NCBI GenBank assembly: GCA_018648445.1
Contig: JABGRG010000004.1
Coordinates: 1 to 40,759, forward strand
DNA: 40,759 bases
Source: Rhodospirillales bacterium
Lineage (GTDB): Bacteria; Pseudomonadota; Alphaproteobacteria; Rhodospirillales_A; JACZKS01
Direction of reading: 5' to 3'
A program made the position numbers and the translations under genes. The notes under the pieces were generated by a model. The model saw only the letters and a program-made list of their open reading frames with translations. It was not told where the DNA came from and searched no databases. Below are positions 19,499-28,275 of the stretch, one piece after another. Position 1 is the first letter of the stretch, and each line of letters starts with the position of its first letter.

Positions 19499-20973
19499 GT
19501 GTCGGAACCGGCGCCGTTCAATCGGGCCAGCGTTGCGGTGGTGCTGTGTCCGGGCTCGATGTCCACCAGAAAAACCTGACCGCCGTTTTCCTGCACGAAG
19601 TCCGCGCCGACCACCTCGGCCACCGCATAATCGGCACCCTTGACCAGTACGTCGGGGCGGGTCGCTTCAATGATTTCCTTCGGCGTGTCTTCGGAAAAGA
19701 AAACCAGCATGTCGACACTGGTCAGCGAAGCCAGAACCGTGGCCCGCGCCATTTCCCCGTTGACCGGGCGTTCCGGGCCCTTGAGCCGTTTGACCGAGGC
19801 ATCGCTGTTGAGGCCCACGATCAGGCGGTCGCAAGCGGCCCGTGCCTTGGCCAGCAGCGTTACGTGGCCAGGATGAAGCAGATCAAAGCAGCCGTTGGTG
19901 AAGCCGACCCGAAGTCCGTTGCGCCGCCACACTTCGATACGATCCAGCGCCGAAGGCAGCGCCAAGATCTTGGCTTCGGCTTGTGAGAGATCGCGATGAT
20001 GCAACGCCGCAATGACTTCGCCCGCGTATGCCGCCGCCGTGCCCACCTTGCCGACCACGACGCCCGCAGCCACATTGGCCAGTCCGGCAGCTGCTTGTAA
20101 ATCCGCGCCAACGCCGACGGCGGCGGCCATGGTCGCCACCACCGTGTCGCCCGCGCCGGAAACGTCGTAAACCTCACGCGCTTCGGTGGGCAGATGATGA
20201 ATTTCGCCCTTTTCGGTGACCAGGGTCATGCCTTCGGCGCTACGTGTCGCCAAGACGGCTTCGACGCCGCAGTTTTCAATGATCACACGGGCCGCTGCGA
20301 CAATCTGGTCGTCGCTGGTGGTTGGCATGCGCGCCGCCAGCGACAGTTCCTGACGATTGGGCGTCAACAGGCCCGCTCCTTGGTAGACCGAATAATCCTC
20401 GCCCTTGGGATCGACGAAAACAGGCCGTCCGGCGGCGCGCGCGCGCGCGATGATCTCGCGAACGATGCCCGGCGACAAAACGCCCTTGCCATAATCCGAC
20501 AGCACCACAACGTCGCAATCTGCCAGACCCAGATCGATCTCCGCCATGAGACTTTTGGCGACCTCGCCTTCGATGGGCCGGATGTCCTCGCGGTCGGCGC
20601 GCAAAATCTGCTGCGTACCCGCGACGAAACGCGATTTGATGGAGGTCCGCCGGCCCGCATCGGTGATCAGGGTTGATTCAATCGACGGGTATTCGGTCAG
20701 GAATTTTTCGACATCGACGCCCGCGCCATCGTCGCCGATAACGCCCACATAACGCCCGCCCACACCCAGCGCGCCCAGATTGCGAATTACGTTTCCCGCT
20801 CCGCCCAGCATGGCTTGTTCGTCCGTGATGCACAGCACCGGGATGGGAGCTTCGGGTGAAATGCGTTCAACCGTTCCGGAGACGAAACGATCCAGCATGG
20901 CATCGCCCACGGTCAAGACCCGGGCGGTTCCCAGGGCTTCGATCAAAGGAATGAGGTCGGCGCGCTCGCTCAT
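19495..20973 (-). CDS. hldE: Bifunctional heptose 7-phosphate kinase / heptose 1-phosphate adenylyltransferase
   Basis: A 492-residue fusion catalysing two steps to ADP-heptose, the precursor of the LPS inner core. The N-terminal ribokinase-like kinase shows VGDAMLDRF, MLGGAGNVIRNL and the catalytic DVSGAGDTVV. The C-terminal adenylyltransferase (about 345-492) begins FTNGCFDLLHPGHV, with the HxGH-type nucleotide site. I chose the ATG at 20971-20973, which overlaps the gmhA stop as ATGA. The intermediate phosphatase GmhB and the epimerase HldD are not in the window. Confidence 0.96.
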   Translation of the reverse strand: MSERADLIPLIEALGTARVLTVGDAMLDRFVSGTVERISPEAPIPVLCITDEQAMLGGAGNVIRNLGALGVGGRYVGVIGDDGAGVDVEKFLTEYPSIESTLITDAGRRTSIKSRFVAGTQQILRADREDIRPIEGEVAKSLMAEIDLGLADCDVVVLSDYGKGVLSPGIVREIIARARAAGRPVFVDPKGEDYSVYQGAGLLTPNRQELSLAARMPTTSDDQIVAAARVIIENCGVEAVLATRSAEGMTLVTEKGEIHHLPTEAREVYDVSGAGDTVVATMAAAVGVGADLQAAAGLANVAAGVVVGKVGTAAAYAGEVIAALHHRDLSQAEAKILALPSALDRIEVWRRNGLRVGFTNGCFDLLHPGHVTLLAKARAACDRLIVGLNSDASVKRLKGPERPVNGEMARATVLASLTSVDMLVFFSEDTPKEIIEATRPDVLVKGADYAVAEVVGADFVQENGGQVFLVDIEPGHSTTATLARLNGAGSDT

Positions 20974-21548
20974 AACAGGCCCAACTCCTTTTCCAACGCC
21001 CCGCACAGCATATGGCCCAGCGTGATGTGCATTTCCTGGATGCGCGCCGTGTCATCGGACGGAACCAGCAGACAAGGATCGGCGAGGGTCCTCATCTTCC
21101 CGCCGCCTTTTCCGCCAAAACCGGCAGCGACGGCGCCGATTTCCCGGGCCGCTTCCAGACCGCAAATGATGTTGGCGCTGTTTCCCGAGGTCGAAATGGC
21201 GATGGCCACGTCACCGGGTTGGCACAGGGCCAAAATCTGGCGCGCAAAAACCTGATCGAAGCCCATGTCGTTGGGGGCGGCGGTCAGGGCCGAGGTGTCG
21301 GTGGTGAGTGCGAGGCCGGGAATGGGCCCGCGGTCTTCCTTGTAACGGATGGTCAGTTCGGTCGCCAGATGCTGGGCGTCGGCGGCGCTTCCGCCGTTGC
21401 CGAAAAAGACGATCTTACCGCCATCGCGCACCGCTGTGGCGCAAATGCCCACCAGCCGCGCAAAGGGTTCGCCCAATTGCGCATGGGTGGCTGCCAGTAC
21501 GTCGGCGTGTTCGGTCAGTTCCGCCTTGAAGAATGCGTCGAGTTCCAT
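20970..21548 (-). CDS. gmhA: Sedoheptulose 7-phosphate isomerase
   Basis: A 192-residue SIS-domain enzyme that converts sedoheptulose 7-phosphate to D-glycero-D-manno-heptose 7-phosphate, the first committed step of LPS heptose synthesis. It shows FFGNGGSAADAQHLATEL (phosphate binding), AISTSGNSANI, and the C-terminal metal/active-site region QEMHITLGHML. It is coupled to hldE through an ATGA overlap and follows the two-domain dehydrogenase gene by 7 bp. Confidence 0.96.
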   Translation of the reverse strand: MELDAFFKAELTEHADVLAATHAQLGEPFARLVGICATAVRDGGKIVFFGNGGSAADAQHLATELTIRYKEDRGPIPGLALTTDTSALTAAPNDMGFDQVFARQILALCQPGDVAIAISTSGNSANIICGLEAAREIGAVAAGFGGKGGGKMRTLADPCLLVPSDDTARIQEMHITLGHMLCGALEKELGLL

Positions 21549-21555
21549 GTTTCCC

Positions 21556-23724
21556 CTAAAGGTCGATGCGCCTGCCTTCGCGAAGGGATTCTACCACAGC
21601 CATGGTGGCGAGGCTGGTTTCAATGATTTCAGCCTCGTCAACGGGGGCCGGACCGCCCGCGATCACGGCCTTGGCGAAGGCCGAAACGGCGTCGCGGAAA
21701 CCCTTGTCCTGGCCCATGCGGTCACGTTCGGTGTTGATATTGCCTTGCTCGGCCACGGAAATGCTGCGGAAATTGTCGACTTTGACGACCGATCCGCCCG
21801 CATAACCTTCGATCAATTCCTTGCTGAACGAGGCGTCGCCCAGCGCCGTATAGGCGACGGTGGCCAGGCTTCCGTCGGCGAAGCGCAACGACGCGCTCAA
21901 ATCATCACACGGGCCATCGGTGGCCTGGGCGGCGTCAGCCTGAACCGAAACGATGGGCGCGCCCACCAGGAAACGGGCCAGATCGACGAAATGGCAAACC
22001 TCGCCCAAAATCCGTCCGCCCCCTTCTTCGGCGTTTTGCACCCAGCTTTCGGCCGGGATGTGTCCGGCGTTGACGCGCAGCAGCACGAACTTGCTTCCCT
22101 TGGCCGCCGCCAGGCGTTCGCGCGCCTGAACCGCGTGCGGGGCGAAGCGCCGGTTAAAGCCGATTTGCAAGAAGGCGTCGGAATTTTGCCGCGCCTCGAT
22201 AACCCGGTTGAGATCTTCTCTGTTCAGCGCCACCGGCTTTTCGACCAGCACCGATTTGCCCGCAGCCAGTGCCTGGGCCGTCAGGTCGGCGTGGGAATCG
22301 TGGCGGGTGGCGATCAGCACGGCGTTGATATCTGGGTTGCCCAGAACGGTCGCCGGGTCGCTGGACGCCGCCGAAAAACCAAACGTTTCGCGGGTTTTCT
22401 CCGCCGATATGCCGCGCTTGGTGACGATGGTGTGAAGATCGACGGATTCTAAGCGCTTGAATTCCGGCAGCAGCACCGCGCGGGCGAAGTTCCCACCACC
22501 GATGACGCCCATTACGCAACGGTCCGACGCAGCCTTTTTCGCCGTCGCGAAGACCGGCGTGGCTTGTTCGCGCGCTTCGCCGTCGTACGTCAGGACCACG
22601 CCCATGTGCGGCTCGGTCTGCTCGGTCACCATTTCGTAAGCGGCTTCCGCGTTGGAAATGGAGAAGCTGTGGGTGGTCAGCGCCTTTACGTTTAGCCGCA
22701 TACCCGTTTTTTGGGCGGATGCCGGAGCCAACAGGCGTGCGACTTCGGCCAGATTTTCAGTTTCGGTCCAGCGCACCCATCCTTCCGGGTATTTTACGCC
22801 GCGTCCCTCGAAGTCGGGGTCGTAGCGTCCGGGCCCGTAGGAACGCGAAACAATGACGTTCAGTTCCTTGGCCATGAAGGTCTGGTAGGGAAACTCGGTT
22901 CCGGTCAGGCCGACCATGACAATGCGCGCGCGGTCCCGCGCGATATCCGCGGCGACGCGGAACGGCTCGCTGCTGTCGCTGGCCGCCGAAATAATGACGT
23001 TATCGCAACCGCGCCCGTTGCTAAGCCCGTCGACAATTCCGCGAACGTTGTCTGAGCCCAGATTGATGGCCGCCTCGGCTCCCAGTTTAAGAGCCAGTTT
23101 CAGGCGTTCGGCGTCATAATCCAGAACCACGACGCGCGCACCCTGCAATGTCAGGAATTGGGCCGCCAATTGGCCCAGCAGTCCAACCCCCATGACGGCC
23201 ACGACGTCGCCCAGACCCGCGCCCGCATTGCGCACGGCGTGCATGGCGATGGCGCCCAGAGTGCCGTAGCAGGCTTCGGTGTCGGCTACGCCCTCGGGAA
23301 TGGGGGCTGCCAGATTGGCCGGAACCAAATTCATCTCGGCGTGATTGGCGAGCCCCGCCCCGGCGACACAGACCCGTTGGCCGGCAACGAATTGCCCCTC
23401 AAGGCCGCCGCCCACGGCGATCACCTCGCCCGCGGCCGAATACCCCAGCGGGATCGCCTGATCCAATTGCGCCATGACCGTGCGAATGGTCGCGCCGACG
23501 CCGTCGCGCTTGACCTTGCCCAGAACCTTTTTGACCAGATCGGGCCGCGCGCGGGCTTTTCCGGCCAGGCTTTTCTGGGCGAAATCGACAATCATCCGCT
23601 CGGTTCCGGCGGAAATCAGGGAGGCGCGGGTGCGCACCAGAAGGTGGCCCGCTTGCACGATCGGTTCGGGAACGTCCTTTACCGAAAGTTTCCCCCCACG
23701 GGCGCTTTGAATAACTTGTTTCAT
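21556..23724 (-). CDS. Two-domain oxidoreductase: zinc-type dehydrogenase fused to Gfo/Idh/MocA
   Basis: A 722-residue fusion. Residues about 1-380 are a medium-chain dehydrogenase/reductase with IPLGYSAAGEVIAVG and the Rossmann motif GVGLLGQLAAQ. Residues about 400-710 are a Gfo/Idh/MocA sugar oxidoreductase with VIGGGNFARAV, the catalytic-site signature VLVEKPVALN, and GGRILGEVCHFVDL. Each half has its own nucleotide-binding site. Such fusions are known mostly from exopolysaccharide and surface-glycan clusters; the reaction is not established to my knowledge. It precedes gmhA by 7 bp, which supports a role in nucleotide-sugar or surface-sugar metabolism here. Confidence 0.88.
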   Translation of the reverse strand: MKQVIQSARGGKLSVKDVPEPIVQAGHLLVRTRASLISAGTERMIVDFAQKSLAGKARARPDLVKKVLGKVKRDGVGATIRTVMAQLDQAIPLGYSAAGEVIAVGGGLEGQFVAGQRVCVAGAGLANHAEMNLVPANLAAPIPEGVADTEACYGTLGAIAMHAVRNAGAGLGDVVAVMGVGLLGQLAAQFLTLQGARVVVLDYDAERLKLALKLGAEAAINLGSDNVRGIVDGLSNGRGCDNVIISAASDSSEPFRVAADIARDRARIVMVGLTGTEFPYQTFMAKELNVIVSRSYGPGRYDPDFEGRGVKYPEGWVRWTETENLAEVARLLAPASAQKTGMRLNVKALTTHSFSISNAEAAYEMVTEQTEPHMGVVLTYDGEAREQATPVFATAKKAASDRCVMGVIGGGNFARAVLLPEFKRLESVDLHTIVTKRGISAEKTRETFGFSAASSDPATVLGNPDINAVLIATRHDSHADLTAQALAAGKSVLVEKPVALNREDLNRVIEARQNSDAFLQIGFNRRFAPHAVQARERLAAAKGSKFVLLRVNAGHIPAESWVQNAEEGGGRILGEVCHFVDLARFLVGAPIVSVQADAAQATDGPCDDLSASLRFADGSLATVAYTALGDASFSKELIEGYAGGSVVKVDNFRSISVAEQGNINTERDRMGQDKGFRDAVSAFAKAVIAGGPAPVDEAEIIETSLATMAVVESLREGRRIDL

Positions 23725-23789
23725 GGGTGCCTTTTTACCCCGAATTCAAATGCTTGTACTAATAAAGAAACAACACACTCGCCCGTCGT

Positions 23790-24206
23790 TCACCCGGACA
23801 GATCGAGAATAACGCAGCGCGTATGCGAGCGGAAACGATGTTCGAAAAGATAAACGCCCTGCCACGATCCCAGGGCAAGACGCCCGTTGGTGACGGGAAT
23901 GCTTAACGAGACATCGGTCAGCGCGCTGCGGATATGGGCGGGCATGTCGTCCGGCCCTTCCATGGTGTGACGGTATAGCGACGCATCCTCCTTCACCAGA
24001 CGGCGAAAAAAGGTTTCAAGATCGGCTTGCACGTCGGGGTCGGCGTTTTCCTGAATGGTCAGACTGGCCGAGGTGTGCTGACAAAAGACGGTCAGCAACC
24101 CGGTGTGAACGCTTTGCTCGGCGACCCAGCTGGAAATCTGGCGCGTTATCTCGTGCAGCCCCTGGCCGCGCGTGCGAACGGTGATGGTATTCTGAATATG
24201 CATCAT
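23790..24206 (-). CDS. YjbQ/UPF0047 family protein
   Basis: A 138-residue compact protein of the YjbQ family, members of which can replace thiamine phosphate synthase weakly; the true role is uncertain. Family motifs are FCQHTSASLTIQENADPDV, the histidine-containing MEGPDDMPAHIRS, and GRLALGSWQGVYLFEHR near the C-terminus. Two adjacent methionines (24206 and 24203) are possible starts. It lies between an exporter gene (59 bp upstream) and the two-domain oxidoreductase (65 bp downstream), all on the minus strand. Confidence 0.9.
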   Translation of the reverse strand: MMHIQNTITVRTRGQGLHEITRQISSWVAEQSVHTGLLTVFCQHTSASLTIQENADPDVQADLETFFRRLVKEDASLYRHTMEGPDDMPAHIRSALTDVSLSIPVTNGRLALGSWQGVYLFEHRFRSHTRCVILDLSG

Positions 24207-24265
24207 ACGTGTCTTTTCGGAAGCCCCCAAACCATGCAGCAAGTACCCCAATCCTTGGTATCTCG

Positions 24266-25474
24266 TCAATGCGCGGTGTGAGGGCGAACCAGGCTCAGAA
24301 AGACGATCAGCGCGGTGGCGGTCAAACCGGTCATCATCAGGCCCAGCGGCCATTGTGAATGATGGGGCAAAAAACCGGCCAATTGTGCTGCTCCCGCCCC
24401 CGCCGCCATCTGCACAAACCCCAATAGCGCCGAGGCCGACCCCGCCATGCGCCCGAACGGCGCCAGCGCGCCGGCCATGGCGTTGGGAAAGACGATGCCC
24501 ATTCCCCACAGGAAAATGTTAATGCTCAGCACCAATAAAACCACATTGAAGTAGCCCGCCAGTCCGCTTCCCGCCATCAGCAAACTTCCGGCCAGCGCCA
24601 GCAATACGCCGAAAATGACCATACGTTCGATGCCGAATTTCAGGGTCAGGAACCCGGCGCTCAGATTGCCGCCCAGAGTTCCGATGGACGAAAGGGCTGC
24701 GACCAGTCCGTAATGGTGGGGTTTCAGCCCGAGGGCATCGATCATCAGGAACGGCGCTAACGCGACAAAGGCCATGAGACCTCCGAAAACCAAGGCGAGG
24801 GCCACCAAATGGCCGATGAAAACAGGGTTGCGCAAAATGATTGTGAAATTGTGCAAAATGCCGGTCGGATCCGTTGCGCGCGGGTTCGGATGTTGGTTGG
24901 TTTCTTCCAATAACGTCCACGCCAGCACCATCAGAACGACGCTGATCCCGGTCAGAAAGGCGAAAACGGAGCGCCACCCGAACCACACCTGTAAATAGCC
25001 GCCGATGATCGGCGAAACGGCGGGCGACAGGGAAAAGGCGATGCCGATGAAGGCCAGCGCCCTGGCCGCGCGGGCCGGGCCGTAAACGTCGCGCACGATG
25101 GCGCGGCCCAGAACCGCGCCCGAACACGCGCCGACCGACTGAAACAGGCGACCCACGATCAGTTCCTCAATGGACCCGGCGAATACGCAGCCCAGACTGG
25201 CGGCGAAAAAAACGCCAAATCCCATGAGCAGGATCGGACGCCGCCCGAAACGATCCGAAAGCGGCCCGAAAGCAAGCTGCGATATGGCGAAACCGGCCAA
25301 AAAAATGGTGAACGTCAGGGTGACGCGCTCGGCCGTCGTGCCGAAGGCTTCCACCAGCGACGGCATGGACGGGACATAAACGGATATGGAAATCTGACCC
25401 AGCGCGATCATCGCGGTGATCAAGGCCCCGATGGTCAGGGATTCGGGGTGCGGTTTGCGGGGCGGCCAGAGCAT
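24266..25474 (-). CDS. MFS transporter, Bcr/CflA type (second copy)
   Basis: A 402-residue, 12-helix exporter related to the one at 17698-18888. It keeps SQLAFGPLSDRFGRRPIL between helices 2 and 3 and RLFQSVGACSGAVLGRAIVRD in helix 4. The helix 1 motif is altered: ISVYVPSMPSL in place of TDMYLPSLP, so the acidic residue there is lost, which may change substrate or proton coupling. The start is the ATG at 25472-25474; a longer reading would extend into an Arg/Gly-rich stretch that overlaps the Ada-like gene in another frame and looks non-coding. Confidence 0.88.
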   Translation of the reverse strand: MLWPPRKPHPESLTIGALITAMIALGQISISVYVPSMPSLVEAFGTTAERVTLTFTIFLAGFAISQLAFGPLSDRFGRRPILLMGFGVFFAASLGCVFAGSIEELIVGRLFQSVGACSGAVLGRAIVRDVYGPARAARALAFIGIAFSLSPAVSPIIGGYLQVWFGWRSVFAFLTGISVVLMVLAWTLLEETNQHPNPRATDPTGILHNFTIILRNPVFIGHLVALALVFGGLMAFVALAPFLMIDALGLKPHHYGLVAALSSIGTLGGNLSAGFLTLKFGIERMVIFGVLLALAGSLLMAGSGLAGYFNVVLLVLSINIFLWGMGIVFPNAMAGALAPFGRMAGSASALLGFVQMAAGAGAAQLAGFLPHHSQWPLGLMMTGLTATALIVFLSLVRPHTAH

Positions 25475-25506
25475 TGCTGACTTATAGGCGGGTTGGGCCG
25501 CTAGGA

Positions 25507-26340
25507 TCAAACAGTCTGTCTTATTCTTTTCTTTTCCGTGGCCAGCAGCTTCTTCTTGCGTTCCACCCCCCAGCGGTACCCGGTCGGTTTTGCGCCCACG
25601 CCGACGGCGCGATGGCACGGCACGATCAATGAAACCGGGTTGGTGGCGCAGGCCCGGCCCACGGCGCGCGCCGCGCCGGGGCGGCCCAGACGGGCGGCGA
25701 TATCGCCGTAGGTCAGGGTCTCGCCCTGCGGAATGGCGCGCAAGGCCTGCCAGACCTGCCACTGGAAGGCGGTGGCGCGGATATCAAGCGGCAGATCAAG
25801 GCGCGCGGTCTTGCCCGTAAGGTGTTCCAGAACCGCCTCTAAGCGGGTGGCCAGCGCGCCGTCGTCGCGCTTTATTTCGGCTGCGGGGAATTCACCGCGC
25901 AATTCAGTTTCCAGATAATCGTCGCCATCGCCCAGACCGACGAAACACACGCCTTTTTCGGTGGCGGCGACGATAATCCTGCCCAGCACCGACAAACCCA
26001 GTGCAAAAGCGATGCGCGCCCCCGCGCCGCCCTTGGCGTAGGAGGCGGGGGTCATGCCCAATCGGGAACCGACGTCCTCGTACAGGCGGCTGGGCGACCC
26101 AAATCCCGCTCCATACAGGGCGGACGACACGCTCTCACCGTTTTGCAATTCGCCCCGAAATCTGTCCAGACGCAGGGATTGTCCGTATTTGTGGGGCGAC
26201 AGGCCGGTCGCGCGTTTGAAAACCCGTTGCAAATGATGCGGGCTCATCCCGGCGATGACCCCCAACTCGTCGAGGGTCGGAATTTTATCGGGCGAGTCGG
26301 CGATGGCCTTGCAAACCCGGCGGATGATGTCGTCGTTCAT
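25507..26340 (-). CDS. Ada-like protein: AraC-type HTH fused to O6-alkylguanine-DNA alkyltransferase
   Basis: A 277-residue DNA-repair/regulator fusion. Residues about 1-105 are an AraC-type double helix-turn-helix (GVIAGMSPHHLQRVFKRATG, then GFGSPSRLYE). Residues about 110-270 are an alkyltransferase with the suicidal cysteine C242 in IVPCHR and the QWQVWQALRAIPQGET DNA-binding helix. The zinc domain that in E. coli Ada takes methyl groups from phosphotriesters, and turns the protein into an activator, is absent. It can therefore repair O6-methylguanine, but how or whether it senses damage is unclear. It is 32 bp upstream of the second exporter gene. Confidence 0.92.
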   Translation of the reverse strand: MNDDIIRRVCKAIADSPDKIPTLDELGVIAGMSPHHLQRVFKRATGLSPHKYGQSLRLDRFRGELQNGESVSSALYGAGFGSPSRLYEDVGSRLGMTPASYAKGGAGARIAFALGLSVLGRIIVAATEKGVCFVGLGDGDDYLETELRGEFPAAEIKRDDGALATRLEAVLEHLTGKTARLDLPLDIRATAFQWQVWQALRAIPQGETLTYGDIAARLGRPGAARAVGRACATNPVSLIVPCHRAVGVGAKPTGYRWGVERKKKLLATEKKRIRQTV

Positions 26341-26387
26341 GGGCTCAGTTTAGCGGGAATTGTGCGCGATTCTATCCGAACCTTGCG

Positions 26388-27095
26388 CTATCCCATTCGA
26401 TGGAGCGCTTCGCCGTTTCGGCGCAGCCATTTGCGGGCGGCGTCGGCCTGATCGTCCAGCCGGGCCACCAGTTTCCAGAATTTCGGTCCGTGATTTCGTT
26501 CAATCAGGTGGGCGACCTCGTGGGCGACCACGTAGTTTAGCACGAATTCCGGCGCCAGGATCAGCCGCCAACTGAACGACAGGTTCCCCTTGGCCGAACA
26601 CGAGCCCCAGCGCGAGCGCGTGTCGCGCACGCTGATCCGGCCCGCTTTTTCCTCGATGGACGCCGCCATGGTTTGGGCGCGCGCGGCAAGCTCGCGCCGG
26701 GCTTCGCGCTTTAGCCAGTCGGTTAGGCGGCGGGCCAGATGTTCGATGCCCCCCGAAACCAGGATTTCCCCGCCCTCGCGCCTGACCACCCGGCCCGCAT
26801 CGGGGGCGTGGCGGACCACATATTCCTGATCGAGAATGGAAACCGTGGAGCCGTCGACAAAGGGAACGCGCGGCGGGACCTTGTCCAGCCGGTTCGCAAG
26901 CCAGCCCGACTTGCGTTCGGCAAAGCGAATTCCCTCGATTACGGAGGTCGATGGCGGCACGGTCAGAACGGCTTCGCCTTCGATGGTGTCAACCCGCAGG
27001 CTCAGGCGGCGCGCCCGCGGATTGCGCCGTACCCGCAACGCGATTTCGCGCCCGTCCACATTGAGGACGCGACGGTCTTCATGGATTTTTCTCAT
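26388..27095 (-). CDS. YgjP-like zinc metallopeptidase (DUF45)
   Basis: A 235-residue member of the M48-related YgjP/DUF45 family. The zinc-binding motif is H192-E-V-A-H196 with H202 as probable third ligand ([16 protein letters not shown]). Upstream is the family signature [20 protein letters not shown]. There are no membrane segments, so it is cytoplasmic. I chose the ATG at 27093-27095, which overlaps the stop of the YcgN-like gene as ATGA, over a GTG three codons upstream. Substrates of this family are poorly known. Confidence 0.9.
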   Translation of the reverse strand: MRKIHEDRRVLNVDGREIALRVRRNPRARRLSLRVDTIEGEAVLTVPPSTSVIEGIRFAERKSGWLANRLDKVPPRVPFVDGSTVSILDQEYVVRHAPDAGRVVRREGGEILVSGGIEHLARRLTDWLKREARRELAARAQTMAASIEEKAGRISVRDTRSRWGSCSAKGNLSFSWRLILAPEFVLNYVVAHEVAHLIERNHGPKFWKLVARLDDQADAARKWLRRNGEALHRMG

Positions 27096-27529
27096 TCCGG
27101 CCACGTAACGATGTAATCCTCGAGATCATCGATCTCGCGTTCGCTGATCACCCGCCCGCGTACGGAAATTCCGGCCCAATGCACCGATTGCGCTTCGCCG
27201 CTCACCAGGGGATGCCAGTCGGGCAGGTCTTTTCCTTCCTTCAGCAGGCGATAGGCGCAGGTGGACGGCATCCACGGGAGGCGATCCACGTTTTTGATTG
27301 TCAGGGTCACGCAGTCGGGCACGAAGCGCGAGCGCTCGGCATAGCGGGTGCACCGGCAGGTGTCCTGATCCAGAAGGCGGCAGGCGACGTAGGTATAGGC
27401 GATCTCGCCCGTTTCCTCGTCTTCCAGTTTGGCCAGACAGCACCGCGCACAGCCGTCGCACAGCGACTCCCACTCCTCAGTGGTCATCTCGTCCAGACGT
27501 TTCGTTTTCCAGAAGGGCGTTTCGTTCAT
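27092..27529 (-). CDS. YcgN/UPF0260 cysteine-cluster protein
   Basis: A 145-residue protein with nine cysteines, matching the YcgN (UPF0260) family: CDGCARCC at 24-31, then C50, C58, C60, C73 and C91. The pattern suggests binding of zinc or an iron-sulfur cluster, but the function is unknown. Family blocks WESLCDGC and [15 protein letters not shown] are intact. It overlaps both neighbours by ATGA junctions (SCO-like upstream, YgjP-like downstream), so the three are translated from one mRNA. Confidence 0.9.
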   Translation of the reverse strand: MNETPFWKTKRLDEMTTEEWESLCDGCARCCLAKLEDEETGEIAYTYVACRLLDQDTCRCTRYAERSRFVPDCVTLTIKNVDRLPWMPSTCAYRLLKEGKDLPDWHPLVSGEAQSVHWAGISVRGRVISEREIDDLEDYIVTWPE

Positions 27530-28167
27530 AGATATTCGCGGATACGTTCGGCGATGGCTTCGGGGCGCGCGCCATCGGTGAAGTGGGCGCGAAAATCCCC
27601 GTCCGGCCCCATCAGGTAGACGATGGAGGTATGGTCGATTTCGTAGTCTTCGGCGTCGGCACCCAGGTTTTCCACCCTGGCGAAATGGATCTGGAACCTG
27701 TCCGCCGTTTTGGCGATGGCGTCCTGCGGCCCGCTCAAGCCGACGAAGCGGGGATGGAAATGCTCGAGGTACATCTTCAGATGTTCAGGCGAATCGCGCT
27801 CAGGGTCGATGGTGATGAACAGCGGCGCAACCCGCTCGCCCTCGTCGCCCAACAGCTCAAGCGCCTCGGTAATGGTCGACAGCGTCGTGGCCGATAGGTT
27901 GATGCTGTAGGTGTAACCGAAATGGATGAGCTTGAACTGATCGTCGAAATCCTCGTCGGTCACGGTTTTTCCGTTTTGGTCGATCAGGGAAAACGGCCCT
28001 CCGATGGCCGGAAGATCGACACGGACCTGATCCGTCCGCGTATAATGAAAGACACCATACCCGACGAGCGCAGCGACAACGAGCGCAGCGACTATTATCC
28101 ACACGGGAATTCGTCTTTTTTCGTCGGCCATAAGCCCTTTTCCCACCCTTGCAAGAGTACGATACAT
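27526..28167 (-). CDS. SCO1/SenC-family protein without the copper-binding cysteines
   Basis: A 213-residue SCO-family protein with an N-terminal membrane anchor ([19 protein letters not shown]) and a thioredoxin-like periplasmic domain. SCO proteins deliver copper to the CuA site of cytochrome oxidase through a CxxxC motif and a distal histidine. Here the motif region reads [14 protein letters not shown]: both cysteines are serines (AGC at 27904-27906, TCG at 27892-27894). The distal histidine is kept in [15 protein letters not shown]. The frame is open and otherwise well conserved, so this is not simple decay. I prefer the ATG at 28165-28167 because of a strong ribosome-binding site; the ATG at 28131 is the alternative. 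Confidence 0.88.
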   Translation of the reverse strand: MYRTLARVGKGLMADEKRRIPVWIIVAALVVAALVGYGVFHYTRTDQVRVDLPAIGGPFSLIDQNGKTVTDEDFDDQFKLIHFGYTYSINLSATTLSTITEALELLGDEGERVAPLFITIDPERDSPEHLKMYLEHFHPRFVGLSGPQDAIAKTADRFQIHFARVENLGADAEDYEIDHTSIVYLMGPDGDFRAHFTDGARPEAIAERIREYL

Positions 28168-28178
28168 CGAACTCTCCT
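28165..28178 (-). promoter_or_regulatory. Ribosome-binding site deciding the SCO-like start
   Basis: On the minus strand AGGAGA (28178-28173) is 5 nt ahead of the ATG at 28167-28165. The alternative ATG at 28131 has only a GGG stretch upstream. Confidence 0.6.
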
Positions 28179-28275
28179 AACCGGGAAACGAAATAGGCGA
28201 TATTAGAGAAGACTTATGTTAGACAGTCGCCATCAGATTGATAACGTCCAACCAAACAAAACAAGAGAGAGCGAA

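Noticed and set aside
20440..20460. Short alternating GC dinucleotide run (GCGCGCGCGCGCG) within hldE
   Set aside because: It is ordinary alanine/arginine coding sequence (RARAA) at high GC, without repeat structure around it.
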